Source: Oscheius onirici
Lineage: Eukaryota > Nematoda > Chromadorea > Rhabditida > Rhabditidae
DNA: 64,000 nt
Assembly: GCA_932521025.1 (NCBI GenBank)
Contig: OW051471.1
Coordinates: 13,020,001-13,084,000, forward strand
Reading direction: 5' to 3'
Shown: in pieces, positions 10,772 to 22,003 of the stretch
How the letters are laid out: every line of letters begins with the position of its first letter
How positions within the stretch are numbered: the first letter of the stretch is position 1
Notes under the pieces: generated by a model
What the model was told of the DNA's origin: nothing
Database searches by the model: none
What the model saw: the letters and a program-made list of their open reading frames with translations, nothing else
Position numbers and translations under genes: made by a program

Positions 10772-11650
10772 TCAAGTGGCTGAAAAGGTGATGGAAAAAC
10801 CCATATAACTGACGTCGTTATCCGATGTAAAGATTGCAATTCCTTGTTTTCCGGACATGACACTGCTGTATCCTTTCCAGCTCCAGGGGGACCAGAAGCG
10901 CTAAAACTTGAAATGAAGTGAACAAAAATTGAAGTCATAGTCTTGAGGGTAGTTTGGAGAATAGATCTGAAAAAATAAGGATTTGATAAAAAATAACTCA
11001 ATCGCGCATAAACATACCGTAACAGGAGCAATCAAATGGAAGGAAGCTCCGCAGCCTGTGTATCTCAGATTTTCTAAAAATTTAGAAGTTAGCAATAATA
11101 AAACTTACTGTAATAGTGGTCGTCTATGTCATATTGACAGATAAAGGCGACGTTGGAGGAACAACTAACGCTGATCCATTTCGAATAGAACAACCCACTG
11201 GAAGTCTCCATGATCACGCAGCTGCCAACTTGCGGTGATGGAGCACCTAAAAATGACTCTTCCTTTCTTAAAAAACTGAAATTTACCTCCGTAGAAATGG
11301 CTCAGAGAACTGACCGTCGTCATAATAACAATCAGTAGTGTTGTTACAGGTAACGCCAATGTATACGGAACCCAGAGAAGTTGTTGCACTTGCCAAATAC
11401 GAGTTCAGCTTAAATATTTCTTGCTTAAAAAATGCCTTCGATCACAAACGGCTAGAGTGTCGATCATGACCAAAGATGCCCGATCTGATTTGCATTGGTT
11501 AGCCGCCTGAGATCTAGTGTAGATGTTGTAGGTCTTGTAACAAAAAATATAGTTCGTGTTGTTGGCCTTGATGTAGCCAGGCGGACATTTGCTGGGATAG
11601 TTCGCATTTGTGCCCAGAAAGGCCACAGCGAGGATAAGGAAGGAAAACAT
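10772..11650 (-). CDS. C-type lectin plus CUB domain protein, possibly damaged
   Basis: The first exon (11650-11450) starts with a signal peptide (MFSFLILAVAFLGTNA) and the beginning of a C-type lectin domain (YIFCYKTYNIYTRSQAANQC). Further exons at 11408-11287 and 11246-11109 carry VYIGVTCNNTTDCYYDDG and end with CSSNVAFICQYD, the typical lectin terminus. Exons from 11073 down encode a CUB-like segment (CGASFHLIAPV, IYSPNYPQDYDF). This ends near 10772 with IAIFTSDNDVSYMGFSITF, a normal CUB end. Family members are secreted, carbohydrate-binding and often immune-responsive in worms. Two problems are visible. Joining the second and third exons loses the frame by one base, and the middle of the CUB domain is short, with an in-frame stop unless an unusual splice is used. 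It may be a pseudogene or contain sequence errors. Confidence 0.68.
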
Positions 11651-12193
11651 TGTGATCGTGACTTCAATTTTTGGGTATTTATGTCAAGAGACAGTTGCAC
11701 AATTTTGGTTAAGCGCCCTTATCTCGCAACAGTGTATCTTCTACTCGAAAAAGGTTCAATGGTACACGCCCAAAGTAACACTGATAAAACACCTTGACCT
11801 TTGGTTTTCGTTCTAGTTTGAACTGAAAGGGAGCTCTGAAGCTCATTTCCCTTGACTGAAAATTTGGTTGTACTTCAATAGGCGTCTCAGTTCGTTCAAA
11901 CTTCCGTGAAGTTCCGTTTTCTCCATTTTTCTTCTATTTTTCACATTTCTAAGCAAGTTTATCGAGTTCTGCGTAAAAAAACATCCTGGACGTAAAATTT
12001 GATCGAAAATAACATGAAAATGACGCTTTCCCTTCATAAGTCGTTCTCGGAAAATTTTCTTCTATTTCTGACTTTTTTTCCGACCAATCAAGGGGGTTGT
12101 TTTACACGCCAATTTTTTGAACGAACTAGTGCAGCACAACCGACAATTTTCCTACTGAACCGGTACTTTATAACAGAAAACAAAACAAAAATA
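11651..12193. other. intergenic with a dispersed repeat copy
   Basis: Positions about 11865-12105 form one copy of a roughly 250-bp repeat. The other copy is inverted at about 51660-51940. No gene is supported here. Confidence 0.5.
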
Positions 12194-12547
12194 TTATTCT
12201 TCCACTGTCGATTCTTCTGTTCCGGTCGTCGTAGTGTTCTCTACAAACTTCCCGACTGTTGTCGCCACTTCCTCCACACTTTCATCGTCCTCCTCCCTCA
12301 TGAACAAATTCTTCACAAAATTTCCCAGCACATATTTGCAGAACCTTGCTCGAAACTGTAGATCCCGATCCAATTTTCGTGTCTTCACTGGATGGAAGAA
12401 AATGATGTCTTTCAGACGGCTGTACATTTCGACACGCCCTCCGCGCGTCTTCCCATACCAGTCGTACTTGAACTTGTAGCCACTGAAAGATTTTCTTTTA
12501 GAAATTTTGTTAAAGTTTTTTCTGGGCGTTCTACCCTTATTCAGCAC
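12194..12547 (-). CDS. uncharacterised ORF, basic then acidic/Thr-rich
   Basis: An open frame of 117 codons. Residues about 22-80 look like ordinary protein (SGYKFKYDWYGKTRGG, then RLKDIIFFHPVKTRK and FCKYVLGNFVKNLF), and the end is acidic and Thr-rich. An AG acceptor (TTTCAG) precedes SGYKFKYD, so the first 20 residues may be intron and the true gene may begin further upstream, near 12650. I could not find an upstream exon with a consistent phase. Family not recognised. Confidence 0.4.
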   Translation of the reverse strand: MLNKGRTPRKNFNKISKRKSFSGYKFKYDWYGKTRGGRVEMYSRLKDIIFFHPVKTRKLDRDLQFRARFCKYVLGNFVKNLFMREEDDESVEEVATTVGKFVENTTTTGTEESTVEE

Positions 12548-13063
12548 ATTGCTCTACATTCGGACGCGATCCTTGGTCTTCTAGACGGATGATTCCTTGA
12601 AGAAGACCTGCACTCGATACACTTTCCCCCCTTTTTCACATTTAGCATGGTTTCCGACTCAACCAAGGTTTCAAAATAGTGCCTAATTCACGTAGACAGG
12701 TTCGAGCACAGCCCTATGGATTAATGATGTCACTCCCGCTACCTCTGTTGATTGGATTCAAGGCCTCTCTCACGTATGGAGTAGATTTTCATCGTGCATC
12801 TATAGTGGCTAGGGGGATAGTTTACTGCGGCCCAGAGTGGTGAATATGAGATGTAAGCTAACTATTGGTTACTTGAATCTTTCAGTTAGACTTTGCTCAT
12901 TTTTCAGCAGTTTGGCTATTATACGTCCCGGTTATAAACACAGCCCGAGTGTTTTTAAACTATTTTGATTCCTAAAGTTGAATTGTAACCCTTTGCTATT
13001 CCCCCTTTGTACATTGTAACAATGTTTTGCCCATGGCAAAATGAATATTCTATTCTAAAGTAG
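12548..13063. other. intergenic
   Basis: No coding or repeat structure that I can support. It separates the unknown ORF from the end of the DUF288 gene. Confidence 0.3.
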
Positions 13064-16000
13064 TTACTTTTCCATCGTCCACTTATTGTCATGGTAGTCG
13101 ATCGTCTTCAAAACGTGAGCCATTTGATTCTCGATAAAGTAGCCGGCTTCGCTCATGACCTCGAAGACGTCAGCCATGTAGTCGATGGTGTCTGGAGAAA
13201 TGAACATCCTACAAAATTTTCTGAAGAATTTCTCAAAACCCACCAATCGGAAGTAACATGACCTTGGTAAGAGTGCAAGTACTCTGCTCCAGTCTGATTA
13301 GTAATTCCCCTGACTCGGAGCTGAAATCTTTGCCATTTTTGTCTCTAAAATATTACTCACCCTCTTCTCGACCTCAGCCAAAGTTCTCTGGACATCCGGG
13401 TCGTCCTTGTACTTTTCCTCCAGTAGATACTTTAGATTCTTCGGACCATCTTTGAGCCACCACATGTGATTCATCAGAATCGTTTGAGGATTCATGGGCT
13501 GGTCTTGAGGGACATTCACCCAAAAGTTGAACATTGTATCGTCTCCGATGAAGAAGTAGCCTGAAATTATGGTTTCTGTCAGTCCCTCTGTTTCACCTTT
13601 AACATTTTGCAGCCTCAGATCCCTAACTTTGGCAAAACAGTACGAGTACTCGTATCCGCTTCTCATCTCTTCCCTTGAAATATTGATAAAATTGATAGGT
13701 TCGATGATTTTCAGAGCTTCTAAAACATCAGTTCCCTCGAGAGAAAAAAGCGATCTACCCTCCGGAAAAGCGCTTGGAATCCATGTTCCACAGAAAATTA
13801 TAGTGCCAAAAAAGCGGCTGTAGATCCGCTGCAAAAGACCTATGGCTGTCGACCAGGGGTAGTTGTTGATGAGTACGAGGACCTTAAAAAATTGTCTTTT
13901 TTTTGAAAAAATTAGTTACATTGGATTCTCGTTCCTTCAAAACGCCTTCTTCGAGACTAGATGCGAGATCTTGGGGCAGAGGAACATCCAGGCCTGAAAA
14001 TTGTGCACAAATGTATGTTAGCAGCTCCTACAGAGTATTGAGGAACAAAATTACTCAAAAATTGTGTTCCAGGCAACTTTTCCACTTACTTACCGTTAGT
14101 CACGTTCTTGTCTGCTCTCTCGCACCAGTCCAGGAGCTCCTCATAGTCTTGAACAATTTTTTCAGCCCTGCTGTTATCCTGAATTTGGTGTTGATTCTTA
14201 AAGTCTGAACCCCAACCTTTTTCCCATTTTTATGATAAAATCCTGTTCCAAAATCAATATTCGTCTCTCTGCAACCGCTGAACTTTTCCGTCAAGTTCAC
14301 TTTGTAGTCTTTGTGAAGAGTCGAGTACTTCATGGGAGGGAACTCGTAGTTGATGTCCTTCAAAGCCTTGATCCACGCCTTGACCAGTTCATAATCGTCC
14401 TCTTCCCAGAATTCGTTCTCACTGAAAAATTTTTCTCGATCTTCTCTGTGAAAACATACGCGAAGGCTTCAGCCAGAGCCACAGTGCACTCAGCTACTGT
14501 ATCCTTTGTACAGTCCCAGTCATCCAGGAACTGAACAATCTGACCCGATTTTTCATAGACTTCACTGAAAAAGATCCTTATCAAAAAGTATTCGAAAAAA
14601 AACCAACAGTTCCTGATCAAAATCTTTCAAATAGTTGTGGGCATTTCGGTACTGGACGGCATTGACTGGGTAGAAGGCAACTTCCTCTCCGATGAGGTGA
14701 AGAAGCTTTTGGGAAAAATAGGAACGCCAGATGTCTGTGACTCTGGAAAGAGGTTCTTTTCGACAGCCTCGACTATTAGACAGTTATGTCGTTTATCAAA
14801 GTCACAGACTAGACAGTTAGACAATAGTTTCCTACGGTTTTGGCTATGCTAGCCTTTCTCTAGAATAACGGAGGCTCGCTTTTTAAAAACTTGCCTGAAA
14901 GCAACACTAGTCGGCAGGAACATTGTGAAAAAGGCACGGCGTTGGAAGAGAGTGTTTTGGGAATTCCAGGGAGAGTACGTCCCCTCTTCCAGAGTTACGG
15001 GAGGTGCCATTGGGTTGAAAGTTACATGGAGACCAGTCTGTTTGTCAGCGTTTTGGAGTCTGACCAAAATATCTTTAACCAAATGGTTTTCAATGCAAAA
15101 ACCTGTAAATAGCGTCCACATCCGGGTCATTATGAACGACGCCTTGTTGCACAGCTGCCGTCTTCATCCATTTGCACAAAATCAGCCTGTCCTTTCCGTT
15201 CGTATGCTCTTTCAGATGCTCTAGTGGAAATCCTCTCGGCCACATTTCTTTGAAGCCATAAAACTGGTACGGATTGAACAGTTTCTCGGCAATCTTCGTG
15301 GATTTTGGCATGTAACGGAGTCCACTGACTGATTCCTTGTAATCAAACTGCGCCAGTCCAAGGCCTTGAAAATGTTTTATAGCAAATTTGTCGTTGACCT
15401 ACCGTAAGGCTTATTGTCGTCGTCCGTGTCGTAGATCCACTCGGCTCCGTTCAGCATCGCATAAAGATATCCGAGATTTTTTCGTGTGTAACTTTGAAAA
15501 GGGAGGAGTTGAGCAAAAGAGCCAAATGACGCCTGGTCTTCGACAGAGAGGAAATGAACGCTTTTGAGAGACCAGTCGGTGGGAGTCTTCGTGTCGGCGA
15601 CTACAACGACTGTCCAGCCTTCTTGGGAAGCCAGGTTCTGAAAGTTTAACATGCTATTTTTTCAGGCTACTAAAGAAATACGACACGACTGTCTAACTGT
15701 CGAGTCTGTGGTTCGGAAAAGCGACATGAGACCAATTGCACTAGTCTCGCCGTGAATTATTCTTTACTGTTCAAATTTTTCAGTCTTGCACTCAAAGTAT
15801 TTTGGGTGTCCCCATCCAACAAACCTTGACATCCTCTGTTGGATACTGTATCGACGTAACCACGATCCATTTGCTGTTATTCACTTTCTGCTGAACTGTC
15901 CGAGCTGCTTGTTGCCTTGAATTGTCTATCAAGTTGACAACGGTGTCATACCTACAGATTTCTTGAAGATAGTTGACAAAAAAAACTCACGCCGGTATAC

Positions 16001-16082
16001 TTCTCCTCTCCATACTGACCCACATAATAAGGTAAACCGCCCCCACTCCAAAAATGGAGAGAAGGAAAAACCGGGAAAGCAT
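13064..16082 (-). CDS. DUF288 / STELLO-like glycosyltransferase, type II membrane protein
   Basis: Multi-exon gene. The start at 16082 gives a short cytoplasmic end and a signal anchor (LLSIFGVGAVYLIMWVSM), so the enzyme should face the Golgi lumen. The next exon has WIVVTSIQYPTEDVK. Exon 15641 downward has the family core: WTVVVVADTKTPTDW, LLPFQSYTRKNLGYLYAM, and the acidic EWIYDTDDDNKPYG, an aspartate-rich nucleotide-sugar motif. Later exons carry FNPMAPPVTLEEGTYSPWNS, VTDIWRSYFSQKLL and VAFYPVNAVQYRNAHNYL, all collinear with DUF288 (PF03385) and plant STELLO proteins. The C-terminal third (FIGDDTMFNFWVNVPQD and on to 13064) is the nematode extension. The substrate is unknown. Two introns (about 14708-14850 and 15650-15830) contain copies of the GACAGTTAGACAGTC repeat. 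Exon details in the last third are less certain. Confidence 0.82.
14763..14826. repeat. dispersed GACAGTTAGACAGTC repeat, two units in a DUF288 intron
   Basis: Two diverged units, one ending ATGTCGTTTATC and the next with CACAGACTAGACAGTTAG. Confidence 0.8.
15681..15715. repeat. dispersed repeat, one unit in reverse orientation
   Basis: Reads GACTGTCTAACTGTCGAGTC on the plus strand, within an intron of the DUF288 gene. Confidence 0.8.
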
Positions 16083-16442
16083 TCCGAAACAGTGGAAAAC
16101 AGGCTTATGTTAAGTTATGTGACGATGAACACCGGTCGATTAAAGCTATGAAATGAGAGCACACAGTCCTAGTGTGTCAAAGCAGGTGGCGTGGATCCTA
16201 ACACACGGAGCCACATGGGCTAAGCAAACGGTCCGGGATATCCTCTTTAAACGTGAAAGCGTGTCGTTTTAGTTTCCGGGAGAGTATAGTGAAGGTTAGT
16301 AGACAGGGCTTTGACCAAATTAATTGAAGAAAAAAATGACGGTTTTTGTGGGAGCCCGTCCAGGCAGTCTGTCATAAAGACTTGGGAACCGTTGCAGATT
16401 CAATTATGGTTGGAAACAGAGACGGAGAAACAGAGGAGTAGA

Positions 16443-16680
16443 GAGACTGTCTAACTGTCGAGTTAGTGACATTGTAAACCGACAGAACTGTCTAGCCGTC
16501 GAGTCTTTGGATAGGATGAACGTCAATCCTGTCTAAATCATAGTCTGCAGGCTATTAGAAAACTCGGCATGACGGACTAACTGTTGCCTATTGGAAACTT
16601 CAGAATACGACATGACTGTCTAACTGTCGAGGCTGTTGCCTATATAAAGACAGGACTGTCTAACTGTCGACGTTGTGGCT
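16443..16680. repeat. cluster of four or five dispersed repeat units
   Basis: Imperfect tandem array with units spaced about 50-60 bp apart. Each has a variant of CTGTCTAACTGTCGAG followed by TGT(T/G)GCC-like sequence. Confidence 0.85.
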
Positions 16681-17398
16681 CGGTTTTTTCTATTTTCTAT
16701 TTTCATCTATTTTCAAGTTTTCTTCTCTCATATTTTTCCCGTTTCCTATGATATCATCCTTTTTATGGCTTTCTTTTCGCTCCCATCAATGAGTGACCTT
16801 GACGTAACTTCCACAGCCACTTCACGTTATCCAAACTTTGTGAGAAAAGCTGCTTCTGCTACAATCCGGTTTCCATTAACGGATTATACAAAATGAGAAA
16901 GCAACTGGCTGATTCCTTAAAAGTCATTATAGTTCGGGACAAACAGCTGGCGACCGGAACAGGTTCCCGTCTGCATTAGTCATCGTATTGGCCGTTTTGA
17001 GGCAATACATAGCCTGACGTCCACCTCAATCCTAGTCTCTTTTTCCACCAGCACCGAAATATTCATATCAAATCAGGTCAGCCATGCTTGCCCTTTTGTA
17101 GTGATGGCGATCGAGCGAGCGACACCCTGCTGCTGCCAGCCAGGGTTATTATCCTCGCCGTCTCTCCCGGGCTGTTATTACGACAACAACATGACCTCAT
17201 TCATTAGTTTATTAGCTTTCAGTTTCTCTGTGGCAACTTCGAGATATTTACACATGATTTTGGAATTTTTTGACCTTGTTTTCCAGCAACGATAGGTGGT
17301 GAACCTGCTGGTGGTAAAAGTAGTAAACAAGTCGGGTAGTGAAAGATTGCTTACTTTGATCAAGACCATCTTGCGCTGGGAAATACAGCGTTTTTGCA

Positions 17399-17465
17399 TA
17401 CTGTCTAACTATCGAGTCTGTGGCCACTTCGACCAACATACGACACAACTGTCGAACTGTCTAGT
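17399..17465. repeat. dispersed repeat, two units
   Basis: Two diverged reverse-orientation units (CTGTCTAACTATCGAGTCTG and CAACTGTCGAACTGTC). Confidence 0.75.
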
Positions 17466-17977
17466 AAAACCGTTTTTCACCTTTTGGTCTAAAAACCATT
17501 AAAATAAGATTTTTTGTCATTTCCTCAAAAGACTCTCTCCATTTTGCTTGACTTACTCCAAATTACAGACTACCTGAGGCCGGTCACTCGGATTAGTCGT
17601 TGACTGCCCTCTGACTCATGGCGCTGACCAAATGTCTACCAATTAATGTTTCTCCATGCCTGATTTGGGTCAGAGCCATTTGAGGGAGGACTATTGCCAG
17701 CCGCGGGGCAACTCTCATCTGCGCCAAATGACCATTATGCAAATTCTTGACACACTTTGTGGAGAGTGAGTGACCGCCGCTTGAAATCGATTGTCGGACA
17801 CCTGGTGGTGACCATGAAATTTCGAATATTCGCTGTCACCGGTCCCGAAAGACCTTGACTATTCCCCCCACCCTGCTGTCTCTTTGTCAGCTGGGATCGC
17901 GAAAACCGTTTTTGTCCTCTCCGCTTCTCTCTGAACCTGTAACAGTCGGGAGAAGGACATTTTCTAGATGCTAACAG

Positions 17978-20884
17978 ATGGCTGATGGACTCTCGAAGTG
18001 CGGAAGGAAGACTGCTCTTTCTATATTCTTCGGCTTCACCGTTCTAGGCTTCATATTCTGTCTGTTGTCATTACTATCGCCATCTTGGCAGTACGTCTAT
18101 TTGGAGGTTGGTTGAACAAATGTAACTTTTTTGCACAGGCCACAGACTCGACAGTTAGACAGTCCTGTCGTTTATCCAAGCCTCAATAACTTTTTTTTTC
18201 AGAACGGTCGAACAGAGCATCACCACGGCTTATGGCTGGACTGTAAGCGAGACTATTCTTTTGACTACGGCAGGCCCAAAGAATACTACGAGACTCTTTG
18301 GAGGTAACCATTCTTTCATATTTTTTCACTCTCTCCATTCCAGGAGAGACCTAGAAGGTTCCCCCTTTGCTGTCTTCTTCCTCCCTCCTCTGAACTGTGT
18401 TTACAAGTTTGACTACTACATCGACCAGGAGGATCTTTACGACCATGACCACGACGAAAATAGGATCCAAAATGATCCCTATCAGCACCAATTCCTTGGT
18501 TTTTGTACGGTTTTAACCAAAAAAGTGTATTTTAGGTTGGAAAGTTGCGGCTCTCTCGGGAGTCGGTGTTTCGGTCTGTTTCTGCATGGCGGCTCTTCTT
18601 CTAGGGATTTGTTCCTTCTGTCACAGGACATTCATCTGCGCATGTACTGTTCTAGTCACCATCGCAGGTGATATTTTTCCAATTTTTTTCTAGTTTTAAC
18701 GTTTCAGCCTTTCTTTCAACCGTCGGCTGGCTGGTCTTTTATATGTGGGCCAATTATCAGGATAACAAAGTCATCAAGGAGGATGAGGACACCATTTATG
18801 AGGTTTTGTTATTTTTGACTTTTTCACATTTTTCAGCAAAAACTCGGATATGCTTTCTATTTCCAAATTATCGGGTCGTTTATTCTTTGGTTCACCTCCA
18901 TGCTCGGATGTTGTGTCACGTCGATCAGTTTGGGAAAGGCTAGAGGAGCGAAGTTGGTCAAGATTGAAGTGAGTCTATAATTTTCATCCGTTTTAATTTC
19001 GTGTTCAGGTGGTCGAGGGAGATGACTCTGTCCCTCTGAACACCAGTAGTTCCCAGCCCTTCAAGCGCTCCTTCTCTGCCATCTATCGAGTCGATTCTTC
19101 GGCTCTGAGACAATGGGAGAAGGATTATCTGAAGAAGACTAGAGAACAAGCTTTGACCACTGAGAGCAACTTCAAGAGGACTGCCTCGATGCCAAACTTT
19201 TCAAAGAAACAACAAAAACAGGAACGGAGACGGCAGAGACAGATAGTCAGAAACAGTCAGGACTTTTTCTCATCGGCTTCGAACATTACTGAGATGACTC
19301 ATGCATCGAATTTGACTCTGGCCACGGCACAATCGGCTGCCACTGCTCCAGTTCCTCGTCTTCCATTGGAGCCGTCAACTCCGAAGCTGAAGTCGGCTTT
19401 GAAAACTCCGAAGAGCTCGAGGAAGACTCTGAATGACACGGATCCCACTTATGACTACTTGGCCTGTCCCAGTTCGATTGGAGTCTCGTCGTTCTTAGGA
19501 GACAATAGGTGAGTCTGCCTTCACAAGCTCCGCAGTTAGACAGTTATGTCGTTTATGCAAGACACAACCTCGACAGTTAGACAGTCCTGTCGTATTTCCG
19601 ATTTTCAAGTAGGCCACAGACTCGACAGTTACCCATGTCGTTTTTTTATTACAATTTGCAGTCCACCAAAACCACACGTCTACGATCCTGTTTATGAGCA
19701 GATTGGCCCATCTACAGAGTACTACCTGGAACCGAACAGCATAAAAGAAGGCCGTTCTACGTTGACTCTCAACAAAGAATCTCCCAAGAAAGGTAAGTCT
19801 TTCGGGCTGGTTAGTTTATAAAAAAATTCAGCTCTTTTACCATCTCTTCCGATCAATGGTTCTTCGCAGTCGATCCCTATTCAACAGAAAACCACGCTTA
19901 TAGATGATGTTGTCCGTCCCGTGTCCTGGCAATCGGAGCAGAAGAAAAATGTCGAGACACAGGCGGAACAGAGAAAAATTCATGAAAGGAGGACCATTGA
20001 AGAAATGAGCAGGCTGGAGAGATTCAAAAAGATACAGAGACCAGCAGAACCGCCACCCAAGCCCGCTTTCAACATCCGAGATTTTGGAATAAGTTTAGAA
20101 AAGCCGAGTGTGGGAACGGCGGAAATCAACAAGGTGGGAAAATTTTTATCTAAGAAAAACTTGGTTTAGGAAACAACTTTTGACTCAAAGCCCTCCACTC
20201 CTCTGAAATACGTCCAAATCCAGCCTCACAGTCTCAGTTCTTCTTCCCCAAAAATAGATCACAGTCCGTTGAGATATACCCAGGTTCAAGAATTTTTCGA
20301 ATTTGTAAAACTTTCTGTTCAGATCTCAAAAGAAACCGAAGTCAAACACAGACAAGAAACCTCAATTGATGATCTCCCAGCACCGCCTCCTGGAATAGCT
20401 TTGAACACTTTTGGAATGGGAGGACGGGCTTCTCAGAGGTACGGTATTTGTTTTGTTTTACAGTCTGATAACGGATCTTGAGAGAGAGAGAGAGAGAGAC
20501 TGGTCCCTTGTTCCCGGATTTCGAAACAGAGAAACACAACGTGAAAACTTCCAGATCAATCACGAACCTAGCGTTCCACCCGGGTAGTGCCTCAGTTCCT
20601 GATATTTTCGAGAGACCCGACTCTTCGGCCAGCAGCAAGCCATCGGAAAGAAAGCCCTTCTTGAATAAGAGCTTGTTAGCCGTGCTGCCAGACGAGGTGA
20701 AATCATAAAGATGTTCGTTTCTTTACAAAAAAAGGTTCAGGTGGATCGTTCAATCGGCTCGTCGACCCAGTTTGAGAATGACACAATGTCCGAGACTGCT
20801 TCCTATATCAAAGATGCCAATGTGCGGTTGAATCTGTTCCTGAATGAGACGAAAAAATCGACTCAAGACGAGACAACCGTATAA
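17978..20884 (+). CDS. claudin-like four-TM protein with a long cytoplasmic tail
   Basis: The start at 17978 gives MADGLSKCGRKTALSIFFGF, leading into TM1 (VLGFIFCLLSLLSPSW). The first extracellular loop has GLWLDC, the GLW..C signature of claudin/PMP22/Clc-like proteins. Three further membrane segments follow: VAALSGVGVSVCFCMAALLL, the segment around FLSTVGWLVFYMWA, and FYFQIIGSFILWFTSMLGCC. A tail of more than 350 residues is Ser/Pro/Lys-rich (for example PEPPPKPAFNIRDFG-like stretches, residues described approximately) and ends STQDETTV at 20884. Such proteins sit in epithelial junctions or act as channel auxiliary subunits; the role here is inferred. Introns at about 18120-18200 and 19510-19660 hold dispersed repeat units. 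One splice near 20440-20486 passes through an AG microsatellite, and its exact acceptor is uncertain because the upstream choice gives a stop. Confidence 0.75.
18139..18178. repeat. dispersed repeat, one unit
   Basis: A near-consensus unit: CCACAGACTCGACAGTTAGA then CAGTCCTGTCGTTTATCC. It lies in an early intron of the claudin-like gene. Confidence 0.85.
19530..19652. repeat. dispersed repeat, three tandem units
   Basis: Three forward units fill most of an intron of the claudin-like gene. The third is cut short (CGACAGTTACCCATGTCG). Confidence 0.85.
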
Positions 20885-20983
20885 TGATACCCGGTGCTTC
20901 AACATTTTCACTTCTCTTCTTGCCTTTCACAAATCACTTTGCCCTACGGGTAGCCGCCTATTTGTATCTCTCAGCTGACTTAT

Positions 20984-20989
20984 AATAAA
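20984..20989 (+). promoter_or_regulatory. polyadenylation signal AATAAA
   Basis: Canonical hexamer 100 nt after the stop of the claudin-like gene. Confidence 0.6.
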
Positions 20990-21285
20990 GTTATTGAAAC
21001 GCAAGACAGATCTTCTAGCGATTCCATAAACTCTGGCTTGCAAAGAAGCCATCTTGTTTACAAACTATTCTGCAGAATAATCTTCGATTTCCTAATCCAT
21101 CATTTGGTCTCCACCCTCATTCATGCACATATTCTCGTAATTAACAGATACCGCCCAAATGATGCCATAAATTGAAGTCCCATCACATTTTGTCACGCCC
21201 AATTTAGCTTGAATCCTTACTCACTTGGCTCGTTTGCTTCCTGACGACTCTCCCTATGCTCCTCCATATTTCTGTTCATCGCAAA

Positions 21286-21440
21286 ATGACTGCTGCTAGA
21301 AAGAAGAAGTGAGTCTTGTGTTCCTTTCTGACAAATGTTGTGGTTTCAGTAAGCCAAAGCCTATGGAAGCTGAAAGAAAGACTAACCCGGGAACTCCACA
21401 GCAGCCACTGAAGTCAGCTCCCAAGCGGGACAAGTCTTAA
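21286..21440 (+). CDS. 37-residue basic protein, two exons
   Basis: ATG at 21286, exon 1 to 21308, a 41-nt GT...AG intron (21309-21349), exon 2 to the stop at 21440. The product begins MTAARKKNKPKPMEAERKTN and ends KSAPKRDKS. It is lysine/proline-rich, without a signal peptide or TM segment. The intron falls inside a codon and restores a clean frame, which argues against chance. It lies between the claudin-like and xanthine dehydrogenase genes on the same strand, so membership in an operon is possible but unproven. No family recognised. Confidence 0.5.
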
Positions 21441-21525
21441 AATTTCTGCATTCACACATTCAGTATTTGTATGATATTTGTTCAAAATATCTTGTAAGTA
21501 AACTGTTTTCGACCTTCGATAGCTC

Positions 21526-21625
21526 GACAACGGACTCGACAGTTAGACAGTGCTATCGTATTTCCAGTTTTATAACAGGCCACAGACACGGCAGTTAGAC
21601 AGCCATGTCGTTTGTCAATAACCTT
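21526..21625. repeat. dispersed repeat, two units
   Basis: Two forward units between the 37-residue protein and xanthine dehydrogenase. The second has ACACGGCAGTTAGACAGCC. Confidence 0.85.
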
Positions 21626-22003
21626 TCCGCTGATAACTTCCCGAAAAGGAGCCTGAAAGTCCAAAAGTCATTTAAATAATCCCACACGCGGCAACCAGTC
21701 GTCTCTTCTGTTCCGTATCGTCACGGGTGTGCAAAAAGAGACAGTCGCTATCAACCACCGAGAAGAAGAGACAATTATGATCGATCTGGTGATCAGTTGA
21801 CTCTTGCTTCTATGAGTCTTTCACTCCGTTATGCTTTATCTCAATCCCTGACAGAATGACCGACCTTCGCTCCTATCTCTCCCTTCACTGAGCACTTCTG
21901 GTGATAACCAGACCACGTGTATTCTTCGTCTCTCTTTTTGTTTTTGTCCCCATTTTGCCCTCCAGCCCCCAAATGCATCGATTCCTTATCAGTTCTCTCA
22001 ATT

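Larger units (their letters stand above)
16083..17977. other. divergent intergenic region, DUF288 gene to claudin-like gene
   Basis: Shared upstream DNA for two divergently transcribed genes. Positions 16440-16680 and 17399-17465 hold reverse-orientation copies of the dispersed repeat. No gene is supported; the short ORFs here lack any domain or splice support. Confidence 0.5.

Noticed and set aside
16443-16680. CRISPR array
   Set aside because: The units are regularly spaced, but this is a eukaryotic genome, the units are diverged, and the spacers are themselves repeat-derived.
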